Positions 1 to 5,913 of a DNA stretch of 9,099 nucleotides are shown piece after piece; positions within the stretch are counted from its first letter, which is position 1; every line of letters begins with the position of its first letter. The translations under genes were made by a program, and so were the position numbers. The notes under the pieces were generated by a model. The model was not told the origin of the DNA, made no database searches, and saw nothing but the letters and a program-made list of their open reading frames with translations. Origin of the DNA: CAYMDJ01 sp964537525 (lineage in GTDB: Archaea > Aenigmatarchaeota > Aenigmatarchaeia > QMZP01); the NCBI GenBank assembly GCA_964537525.1, contig CAZIAB010000032.1:1-9099 (forward strand). Reading direction: 5' to 3'.

Positions 1-1
1 C

Positions 2-37
2 AAAGCCGTCTCCGTTAACGATTGCGAGGCGAGATGA
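2..37 (+). CDS. Possible 3' end of an upstream gene
   Basis: Only 11 codons before a TGA at 35-37 are visible, ending in the residues NDCEAR. The stop would overlap the porC start at 34 as ATGA, the same arrangement seen between porC and porD, which suggests one translationally coupled operon. The third codon positions are mostly G or C, as in neighbouring genes. The stretch is too short to name a product. porB would be a natural candidate because it is absent from the rest of the window, but nothing in these residues identifies it. Confidence 0.3.
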
Positions 38-564
38 TGATTGAAATCCGGTTCCACGGAAGAGGGGGGCAGGGCGCTGTCACTGCCGCTGCGCTGCTCG
101 CGAAGGCGGCTGGAAACGATGACAAGTTCTCCCAGGGCTTCCCTGCCTTCGGCGTGGAGAGGAGAGGGGCGCCTGTCAGGGCATTCACCAGGATTGATGA
201 CAGCTACATAACCATAAGGTCCCAGGTGTATAATCCTGATTACATACTGGTCATGGACCCTTCCCTTCTGAAACTCCCTGAAATAACCCATGGGCTGAAG
301 GAAAAATCAGTCGCCGTCATAAACGGCAAGGGAGGGGAAGGCAGCCTCTCCCAGAAGTGCTATTATTACGATGCGACAGGGGCGGCCCTGGAAATCCTCG
401 GGAAGGACATAGTGAACACCGCAATCCTGGGAGTGTTCGCGAAGGCAACCGGGATGGTTTCCCTTAAGTCCATTCTGAAGGCCATCGACGACAACTTCCC
501 CGAGAAGCTCGCGGAGAAGAACAAGCAGCTCGTTAGAAGGGCGTACGAGGAGACGAAAAAATGA
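34..564 (+). CDS. porC: Pyruvate:ferredoxin oxidoreductase, gamma subunit
   Basis: This is the gamma subunit of the four-subunit 2-oxoacid:ferredoxin oxidoreductase, which oxidises pyruvate and CoA to acetyl-CoA and CO2 with electrons passed to ferredoxin in the cytoplasm. The protein is about 176 residues, normal for the family. It begins with the diagnostic [13 protein letters not shown] (residues 7-19), followed by the [16 protein letters not shown] block (about 33-48) that characterises the POR gamma domain. Two adjacent ATGs (34 and 37) are possible starts. GAGG at 26-29 lies 4 bases before the first and 7 before the second. I chose 34 because it would overlap a possible upstream stop codon. 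A TTG at 22 is in frame but less likely. The stop overlaps the porD start (ATGA, 561-564), so the two are co-translated. The substrate could be another 2-oxoacid, but the PorD and PorA neighbours favour pyruvate. Confidence 0.93.
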
Positions 565-830
565 AGAAACTCTCAACAGGGGCGGTGTCCGACAGGCCAG
601 GTTCTTCCAGCTCCAACAAGACCGGCTCCTGGAGGACCTTCCGTCCGACGGTCACGGAAAAATGCATCGCCTGCGGCATCTGCGTCCCTTTCTGCCCGGA
701 GGGCTGCATAGAAGTGAAGCAGGAAAAGGGAAAGAAAAAGGCTGTCATAAATTATGATTACTGCAAGGGCTGCCTGATATGCGTGGGGCAGTGCCCATCA
801 AAGGCAATAGAGTCAGGGAGGGAGAGATAG
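561..830 (+). CDS. porD: Pyruvate:ferredoxin oxidoreductase, delta subunit (2x4Fe-4S ferredoxin)
   Basis: This is the small iron-sulfur subunit that relays electrons from the thiamine centre of the Por complex to external ferredoxin. The 89 residues contain two complete 4Fe-4S binding motifs: C35-x2-C38-x2-C41-x3-C45-P and C68-x2-C71-x2-C74-x3-C78-P. The N-terminal 30 residues (SSSSNKTGSWRTFRP) match the usual PorD leader, which carries a conserved TGxWRxxRP element. The gene overlaps porC by ATGA. Its stop codon at 828-830 directly abuts the last base of the oppositely oriented endonuclease gene, with no bases between. In most archaeal operons porA follows porD closely, so about 1.3 kb of foreign-looking DNA appears to have entered here. 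Confidence 0.94.
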   Translation: MKKLSTGAVSDRPGSSSSNKTGSWRTFRPTVTEKCIACGICVPFCPEGCIEVKQEKGKKKAVINYDYCKGCLICVGQCPSKAIESGRER

Positions 831-2096
831 TTAAAGTCTTCTTCTAATATCCTCTATGAAAATCCTATCTTTTCGTGATTTTAGATAATCCCACCCAGCT
901 CTTGTCATTTTATATCTTACTGGTAACTGGTGCCCTGATGGTTTTCTGGGCTTTTCTGTTATTTTAACTAACCCGATTTTTTTCAAATCAACCAAAAAAT
1001 ATGTTGATGTCTTTAATTTGCGCCTGCTATGTTTGGCTAAAAGATGTTTTGTAATAAACCCACTTTCCATCTCAGTTTTTGCTGCATATTGCAATGCAAA
1101 CAAAATTCTTTCATTTCTTCCGGAAGATGGATACTTATAGCTTTTCAAACACCTATCGAGATATTCTCTTTTATGTATGGAATCAAATCCTATTAATCTG
1201 CTAAACCCCTCAAGATTCTCTCTGCCATATATGGAAAGCTCCCAGTCCGTTTTCAACGAGATTTCCTTTCTAAAATCACCCAAGGATATCTTACTAACTA
1301 TATTCAAATCAAGGAGCATTTCTTTAATCCCAAGCAGGCATCGGGGAGCATACATGCTTGGATTGTTTCTCATCTCCAATTTAGCTATATAGTCAGTTTC
1401 AATCGTCTGTTTAAGTTGTGTTCTCCTGTCTTTAAGCCGCACGTTTCCTTCGTCATTGGAAAATTGTCTTATAAAAAAAGCTTTCATTTTTTTATCTGAT
1501 TTTAGAACAAAAACAGGAATATGAGGATTCGTTTTTGTCTTGTAACCCCATTCTACCCCAAGCGCAGAAAAAACATGACCAACAATTATAGGAAGTGATA
1601 TGTGATATGTTTTATCCTTTCTGAAATAAATCTTAAAATCAACATCACCCATGATATGCAGACTCTTTATAAAAATGTCAACAAGCACCCTGTCTTGGTT
1701 ATGATACCTTACATTGCCTTCTGCGCTTATACCACCATCACCGAAAATGCTAGCAATTAGTATCATTCCTTCCTTACTTAAGAAATCAAAAGGAAGCTTA
1801 GGGTTCTTGATTCCTACGCCTGTACTCTTGCAGCTTGTTATAAGTGTAACGTTCCTCTCAATATACTCATGGGATATATTCAACTTGCTTGAAATTTCCT
1901 TTAGTAATGATAAAGAAAGCCTTCTATAAGTTTTCAGCCTGTAGATAAATTTCTTTCCGAAAATATTTATATCAAGTTTAAGGGCTTTAATTTTCTCAGT
2001 AATTTTATTCACAAGTTCATTACTAATGCCGATATATATCCATTTTCCATTGAGGTCAAAAAGATGGACTTTACCACTTATCATTTTAACACCCAT
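831..2096 (-). CDS. LAGLIDADG-type homing endonuclease, free-standing
   Basis: This is probably a site-specific DNA endonuclease of the archaeal two-motif LAGLIDADG family. The open frame extends to an ATG at 2144 (437 codons), and the following numbering is from that ATG. Motif 1 is ILIASIFGDGG (128-138, acidic D136) and motif 2 is FFIRQFSNDEG (223-233, acidic E232). They are separated by a segment typical of the family (YHNQD..LVDIFIK, SLPIIVG, GYKTKTNPHIPVFVL), and a SIYGRENLEGFSRLIGF block follows (304-320). Residues 345-425 look like a winged-helix DNA-binding domain. I chose the ATG at 2096 (421 residues) because a TATA box on this strand lies about 25 bases before it, making the 2144 start unlikely. 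The gene is markedly AT-rich compared with its neighbours, opposes the por genes and separates porD from porA, all signs of acquisition. Both catalytic acids are present, so it may be active. Its target is unknown; the interrupted porA site is an attractive inference. Confidence 0.85.
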   Translation of the reverse strand: MGVKMISGKVHLFDLNGKWIYIGISNELVNKITEKIKALKLDINIFGKKFIYRLKTYRRLSLSLLKEISSKLNISHEYIERNVTLITSCKSTGVGIKNPKLPFDFLSKEGMILIASIFGDGGISAEGNVRYHNQDRVLVDIFIKSLHIMGDVDFKIYFRKDKTYHISLPIIVGHVFSALGVEWGYKTKTNPHIPVFVLKSDKKMKAFFIRQFSNDEGNVRLKDRRTQLKQTIETDYIAKLEMRNNPSMYAPRCLLGIKEMLLDLNIVSKISLGDFRKEISLKTDWELSIYGRENLEGFSRLIGFDSIHKREYLDRCLKSYKYPSSGRNERILFALQYAAKTEMESGFITKHLLAKHSRRKLKTSTYFLVDLKKIGLVKITEKPRKPSGHQLPVRYKMTRAGWDYLKSRKDRIFIEDIRRRL

Positions 2097-2113
2097 ATTA
2101 ATATTATAGATGA

Positions 2114-2130
2114 AAGTATATAAGTATTTA
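2114..2130. promoter_or_regulatory. Shared divergent TATA region between the endonuclease gene and porA
   Basis: TATATAAG at 2117-2124 is preceded on the plus strand by the purine-rich GATGAAAG (2109-2116), resembling an archaeal BRE-TATA pair. It lies about 25 bases upstream of 2146, which would give porA a leader of roughly 9 bases. Read on the minus strand, the same bases give TTATATAC. This is centred about 25 bases before the ATG at 2096, which would make a leaderless endonuclease transcript. The element is nearly symmetric, so it could serve both directions. The assignment rests on sequence and spacing only. Confidence 0.5.
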
Positions 2131-2154
2131 ACTGTGGAGAACATAATTTATGTT

Positions 2155-3317
2155 ATGCCAAAAAACGTTGTTGAGGCATCGGAGGGTGTGGCAGAGGCTG
2201 TCAAATTATGTAATCCGGACGTCTTGGCAGTCTATCCCATAACACCGCAAAGCATGTAACATATAGTGTTATGTGCGTGGAGACCCATGTCTCAGAGACC
2301 CTGGCAAGGATGCTCGCTGACGGTGAGTTTGATGCAGAGATGATAAGGGTGGAGTCAGAACACTCTGCAATGTCGGCATGCATAGGCGCGCAGGCGACAG
2401 GTGCCAGGGCATACACCGCAACCTCGTCACAGGGTCTTGCCCTGATGCATGAGATGCTCTTCATAGCAGCAGGGATGCGTCTTCCAATAACCATGGCAGT
2501 GGTCAACCGCAGCCTTTCAGCCCCTCTCTCGATATGGAACGACCAGCAGGATTCCTTCTCCCAGAGGGATACTGGGTGGATACAGCTTCACGTTGAGGAC
2601 GGCCAGGAAGCGCATGACACCCAGGTGATGGCATTCAGGATAGCCCAGGAGGCGCAGCTCCCTGTGATGATGTGCATGGACGGATATGTCCTGTCACACG
2701 TCTATGAACCCATTGAATTTCTCCAGAAGGACAAGGTCAGGAGCTTCCTCCCTAAACTAAAGCAGGACCATGTCCTGAATCCAGGCAAACCAGTCACCAT
2801 GGGAACGCTAGGGACGCCGGAATACTACATGGGATTCAGGAAGCAGGTCCAGGACGCAATCCTCCAGAGCGCTGACATAATCAGGAAAGTCAACAGCGAG
2901 TTCTCGTCCACGTTCGGGAGGAAGTACGGAGACGGCCTGATAGAAACCGTCAATCTGAAGGGCAAGAGGCATGCCCTGATAACCACGGGCTCTATAGCAG
3001 GGACAGCGAGGCCCCTCCTCGATGAGATGGGCGTCGGCCTCATCAAGATAAAGTCATACCGTCCATTCCCTGCGGAGGGTTTGAGGAAGATTTGCGGAGG
3101 GCTGGATTCCGTTGGTGTGATAGACAAGAACATCTCAATGGGTTGGAACGGCGCGCTGTTCGATGACGTAAGGTCTGCCCTCTATGAGCTTAATGAGAGG
3201 CCAGCTATATCGGGGTTCATAGCAGGCATCGGCGGCAAGGACATAACCCTGGATGACATGAAATCCATGATGCAGAAGATAAGGGAAAAGAAGAGCGGTG
3301 TCGAGTGGCTGTACTGA
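2155..3317 (+). CDS. porA: Pyruvate:ferredoxin oxidoreductase, alpha subunit, interrupted by a predicted 32-base intron
   Basis: This is the alpha subunit, which with PorB forms the thiamine-diphosphate active site of pyruvate:ferredoxin oxidoreductase. The frame opening at ATG 2155 encodes a typical PorA N-terminus ending ..DVLAVYPITPQ and then meets TAA at 2257-2259. The rest continues in another frame as THVSETLARMLADGEFDAE. Joining 2155-2250 to 2283-3317 gives 376 residues, normal for PorA, with a seamless YPITPQ/TH junction at residues 27-34. Further family signatures are VESEHSAMSACIGAQATGAR (55-74), TATSSQGLALMHE and NRSLSAPLSIW. The Thr of YPIT (residue 30) is the conserved substrate-contacting threonine. 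Without removal of the 32 bases, only a 34-residue peptide or an N-terminally truncated protein from ATG 2271 could be made. The gene appears to have its own TATA box because the endonuclease gene separates it from porD. The alternative reading is a decayed gene, but there is no other damage in the remaining 344 codons. Confidence 0.92.
2251..2282 (+). other. Predicted archaeal BHB-type (tRNA-like) pre-mRNA intron in porA
   Basis: These 32 bases must be removed to restore the PorA frame. The RNA folds as a bulge-helix-bulge. The intron hairpin pairs 2252-2261 with 2267-2276 (10 bp including two G-U pairs, 5-base loop). It is preceded by the 3-base bulge AAA (2249-2251). The 4-bp central helix pairs CCGC 2245-2248 with GTGG 2277-2280 (one G-U). 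It is followed by the 3-base bulge AGA (2281-2283). Cutting between the second and third base of each bulge, the usual rule for archaeal splicing endonuclease, removes exactly 2251-2282, the same segment that the protein alignment requires. A one-base shift (2252-2283) gives the same mRNA. The outer helix is missing or weak (only 2242-2244 with 2288-2290), so this is a relaxed motif. It falls in phase 0 between Gln32 and Thr33 at a very conserved codon run. At 32 bases it is too small to encode a protein. Confidence 0.78.
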
Positions 3318-3329
3318 TTCTGAGCATTC

Positions 3330-3336
3330 TTTTAAA
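3330..3336 (+). promoter_or_regulatory. TATA-like box for the permease gene
   Basis: TTTTAAA in the 50-base gap after porA lies about 26 bases before position 3359, giving a leader of about 9 bases to the ATG at 3368. The surroundings (ACAACAAATACAAAT) are AT-rich relative to the flanking genes. The call is based on composition and spacing only. Confidence 0.4.
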
Positions 3337-3367
3337 CAACAAATACAAATAGTTTCCAGTGGTTTCC

Positions 3368-4492
3368 ATGATTGACCTCGCCCTCAAGAACGTGATGTCC
3401 CAGAAGACCAGGACCTTCCTCACGATGCTGGGGATACTCATAGGGATAACGGCCATAGTGGCCCTCGGCTCCATAGCGGACGGGATAGATGCCTCCATCC
3501 AGTCAAACTTCGAGCTCACTGCAGGGAAGATAACGGTGGAAGACAAGGAGGCAAGCGGGATGTTCGGCTTCGGTGGGAGCCTCGACGCTGATGACCTTGA
3601 GCTGATATCAGGCCTTCCCGGAGTGAAGGAAGCCTACCCGATACTGGTACAGATCGAATTCTCGGGCATGGGGTTCGGCGCGCCTTCTATGATAATTGTA
3701 GGGATAAATCCGGACGAAACAGAAGTGATAACAGGAAAGAAGATAGGCATGGAGAGCGGGAATCCCATAGAGGAGGGAGACGGATTCGTTGCCATGGCCG
3801 GGTATGACGTCGGCATCCAGAACGGCTGGGAGCCGGGTGACTACTTCACCTACAGGGATACGGATTTCGAGATATCTGGCGTGATAGAGAAGACCAACAT
3901 ACAGAACATAGACGGCTCGATAATCGTCCCTCTGGAGGCCCTCCAGGACGTCCTCAACAAGGACACCTACCAGAGCATATACGTCGTGCCGGATGACGTC
4001 GGTGACATAGAGAGGGTATCAAGGGCAATAGAGGACGCTGATGAGAGATACTCCGCGTCCACGAGCACGGATGCTGCAAGGCAGGCAGAATCCATAACAG
4101 GTCAGATAAGAATCTTTACCTTCGGGATAGGGGCGATAGCTGCCTTTGTCGGAGGGCTCGGTGTCATGAACACCATGATAATGTCCGTGATGGAGAGGAA
4201 GAGGGAAATTGGCCTGATGAAGGCGATAGGCGCTACCAGGAGGGTTGTCCTCCAGCAGATACTCACGGAATCCGCGCTCATCAGCGTCATAGGAGGGCTG
4301 GGCGGCCTCCTCATAGGGATGGTTATAGCAGGATTCATGGGCATCTTCGGCAGGGGATTCGTCGCTATGGTGAGCCCGGGCCTCGCCGCCACGGCAATGC
4401 TGTTCGCGCTCTTCCTCGGCCTCGTTGGCGGATTCTACCCGGCAAACAAGGCATCAAAGCTCGACCCGGTCGACGCATTGAGGAACCGTTAG
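3368..4492 (+). CDS. MacB/FtsX-type ABC transporter permease
   Basis: This is a membrane permease subunit of a type VII (MacB-like) ABC system, a family that extrudes or mechanically transmits rather than imports. From ATG 3368 it has 374 residues with the standard four-helix layout. The first membrane helix is at about 17-37 (LTMLGILIGITAIVALGSIA). A soluble extracytoplasmic MacB_PCD domain spans about 40-245. Helices at about 250-274, 303-327 and 339-360 form the FtsX domain. The cytoplasmic coupling segment MERKREIGLMKAIGATRR (275-292) and the C-terminal PANKASKLDPVDALR (358-372) are diagnostic. GTG at 3359 is an alternative start three codons upstream. No gene for the partner ATPase is visible on either side, which is unusual because it is normally adjacent. 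The substrate cannot be inferred. Isolated transcription is likely, since porA ends 50 bases upstream and a promoter-like gap follows. Confidence 0.9.
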   Translation: MIDLALKNVMSQKTRTFLTMLGILIGITAIVALGSIADGIDASIQSNFELTAGKITVEDKEASGMFGFGGSLDADDLELISGLPGVKEAYPILVQIEFSGMGFGAPSMIIVGINPDETEVITGKKIGMESGNPIEEGDGFVAMAGYDVGIQNGWEPGDYFTYRDTDFEISGVIEKTNIQNIDGSIIVPLEALQDVLNKDTYQSIYVVPDDVGDIERVSRAIEDADERYSASTSTDAARQAESITGQIRIFTFGIGAIAAFVGGLGVMNTMIMSVMERKREIGLMKAIGATRRVVLQQILTESALISVIGGLGGLLIGMVIAGFMGIFGRGFVAMVSPGLAATAMLFALFLGLVGGFYPANKASKLDPVDALRNR

Positions 4493-4502
4493 TTCAACTT
4501 TT

Positions 4503-4555
4503 CTGAACATTAACAGACTGACTTTCAAGATTTTGCAAGTTGCTTATCAGCTTGC
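4503..4555 (+). repeat. 53-bp direct repeat, copy 1
   Basis: This copy is identical to copy 2 (4594-4646) except for one base (T4545 versus C4636). It starts CTGAACATTAAC and contains two internal structures. The first is an imperfect dyad at 4521-4540 (ACTTTCAA-GATT-TTGCAAGT, one mismatch per half-site), the shape of an operator. The second is a hairpin, GCAAGTTG 4535-4542 with CAGCTTGC 4548-4555, with a CTTAT loop and one G-U pair. The dyad and the hairpin overlap, so they would not both form on one molecule. The copy lies 10 bases after the permease stop codon. Confidence 0.95.
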
Positions 4556-4593
4556 GACTGAGCCAAAATATACGAGTTGTTAACGTCCGTAAG

Positions 4594-4646
4594 CTGAACA
4601 TTAACAGACTGACTTTCAAGATTTTGCAAGTTGCTCATCAGCTTGC
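4594..4646 (+). repeat. 53-bp direct repeat, copy 2
   Basis: This is the second copy, 91 bases after the first, with a 38-base unrelated spacer. The single difference falls in the hairpin loop (CTCAT for CTTAT), so the stem is preserved. Flanking bases extend this stem to about 12 pairs (TTTT 4622-4625 with AGAA 4647-4650, one G-U). The short word CGTAAGCTGA occurs just before this copy (4588-4597) and again after it (4662-4671), hinting at a decayed third unit. Two copies with unequal surroundings do not make a CRISPR array. A regulatory site or small RNA for the downstream glk gene is possible. Confidence 0.95.
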
Positions 4647-4670
4647 AGAAGTGGGAGCTCTCGTAAGCTG

Positions 4671-4680
4671 ATAATTTAAG
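4671..4680 (+). promoter_or_regulatory. TATA-like box for glk
   Basis: ATAATTTAAG is centred about 26 bases before 4702, giving a leader of about 11 bases to ATG 4713 that includes a weak purine-rich AGGATGG (4702-4708). The box lies 25 bases after the second 53-bp repeat, so both repeats would sit upstream of the transcription start, a position suited to an activator. This is inferred from spacing and composition. Confidence 0.4.
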
Positions 4681-4712
4681 GAATCCTGACCAAATAGAAA
4701 TAGGATGGTCTG

Positions 4713-5861
4713 ATGGCAAGATATGTACTTTCCCTGGACGTGGGGGGAACCAACCCCCGCATGGCGATGGTGAAGATAAGCAAGCGTAATGATTACAGGA
4801 TTGTTCTCAAGAGAGGGATTGACAGGAACCGGAAATCCATAATACCCGAAATAAAGGAATTCCTGAAGGAATGCGGGAAGAAGGGAATCAAGAGCTATGC
4901 CTGCTGCGCAGCTGTTGCAGGACCTGTTGACACTCAAAGGAATGCCTGTCACAAGCCGACCAACACGAAATTCCCAGTGGTCGGGAAGGAGATTCTGTGC
5001 GAGACGTGCATGAAGGACGTCCTCGTCATCAACGACTTCAAGGCAATCGGGGAGGCAGTCGCGGCAATAGACCTCAAAAAAAAGAACAGGAACATAATCC
5101 AGATTCCCGGATTCAGGAGAGGGACTTCAGGAAGCCCCAATTTCTATCCCAAACCAAACCCCTGCGAAAACAGGGGCGTTATCGGTCCGGGAACAGGACT
5201 CGGGGTTTCTTACATCGTGAACACGCCCAGTGGCTATCATGTGAGCCCGTCAGAGGCCGGCCACGCCGGATTCCCTGTAAGGGGCGATTACTCGCCGCTA
5301 TACAACTTCATCAGGAAGAGGCTCGGGGTCAATCAGTTGGGGATGGAGGCGCTCGTCTCAGGCCAGGGAATAAGGCACATCATCGAATTCTTCATAACAG
5401 AGCCCCAGGGCTTCCAGGAAATGGTTGAAGCCAACCCCTCCTACAGGAGGGACGTCATGGGGTTCGGTCCAGAGAAGCTCACAGACGATGAAATCAGGAG
5501 GGCCATCTTGGACGAGAATAGGAACCCATCGAAGGCGGACGTGGCGCAGATGGTCGCAGAGGGCACGGAGAAGAACATCAAGGCAAGGATTGCCATGAGA
5601 CTTTTCATGGAATTCCTGGGAAGCGCGGCGCAGGCAGTCGCCCTGCACGGCCTCACCACGGGCGGACTCTTCATCGCAGGCGGCATCCCTGTGAAGAACC
5701 AGCGACTGATTGAGAACGGGGATTTCATAAGGAGCTTCTGCGACAACTGGAAGCCGAACATCGGGCAGCTAATGACGAGGATACCGGTATACCTGGTCAA
5801 GGATTATGACATAACCTTCTACGGATGCGCCCGCGCCGCTGATTCCGCTTTCTGGAAATAA
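4713..5861 (+). CDS. glk: Glucokinase, bacterial Glk family
   Basis: This cytoplasmic enzyme phosphorylates glucose to glucose 6-phosphate, probably with ATP. Its signatures match the Glk (group A hexokinase-fold) family rather than archaeal ADP-dependent glucokinases. The phosphate-1 motif is LDVGGTNPRMAM (8-19). The catalytic aspartate is D108 in LVINDFKAIGEA (104-115). GPGTGLGVSY lies at 158-167, the sugar-binding SEAGHAGF at 180-187, VSGQGIRHI at 215-223 and GGLFIAGGI at 317-325. At 382 residues it is about 60 longer than the E. coli type. The extra length appears near 128-153 and 228-290 and is of unknown role. The gene starts after a region with two 53-bp repeats and a TATA-like box. 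A GH15 glycosidase gene follows 52 bases downstream on the same strand, implying that glucose released from a glucan or trehalose feeds this kinase. The family call is firm, but sugar specificity is inferred. Confidence 0.9.
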   Translation: MARYVLSLDVGGTNPRMAMVKISKRNDYRIVLKRGIDRNRKSIIPEIKEFLKECGKKGIKSYACCAAVAGPVDTQRNACHKPTNTKFPVVGKEILCETCMKDVLVINDFKAIGEAVAAIDLKKKNRNIIQIPGFRRGTSGSPNFYPKPNPCENRGVIGPGTGLGVSYIVNTPSGYHVSPSEAGHAGFPVRGDYSPLYNFIRKRLGVNQLGMEALVSGQGIRHIIEFFITEPQGFQEMVEANPSYRRDVMGFGPEKLTDDEIRRAILDENRNPSKADVAQMVAEGTEKNIKARIAMRLFMEFLGSAAQAVALHGLTTGGLFIAGGIPVKNQRLIENGDFIRSFCDNWKPNIGQLMTRIPVYLVKDYDITFYGCARAADSAFWK

Positions 5862-5913
5862 GCCATTAATCTGATTTTTATTTGCGGTCTGCAACAATAT
5901 TCAAGGTGAAAGA

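Noticed and set aside
831..2154. Insertion sequence or group I/II intron carrying the endonuclease
   Set aside because: I found no terminal inverted repeats, no convincing target duplication, no transposase motif and no group I or II RNA core. The gene opposes porA, so it is not inside a porA intron.
2150..2158. ATG at 2150 as the porA start, favoured by GGAG at 2136-2139
   Set aside because: The spacing is acceptable, but its frame does not encode PorA. The ATG at 2155 gives the correct N-terminus and fits a short-leader transcript.
2251..2282. Intein or programmed frameshift as explanation of the porA break
   Set aside because: The insert contains an in-frame stop, is not a multiple of three and is far too short for an intein. 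A single slip cannot skip 32 bases, and ribosomal bypassing is less economical than the exact BHB fold.
2155..2282. porA as a simple pseudogene, with translation starting at ATG 2271
   Set aside because: That start would lose the first 32 residues, including the active-site YPIT segment. The rest of the gene is undamaged, and the lesion coincides with a splice motif.
4503..4646. CRISPR array
   Set aside because: There are only two copies. The repeat (53 bp) is longer than the usual CRISPR range, there is one spacer of 38 bases, and no cas genes are visible.
4503..4671. C/D box small RNA
   Set aside because: Several CTGA words occur, and CTGATGA appears on the minus strand of copy 2. I could not place a C box and a D box in the right order and spacing on either strand.
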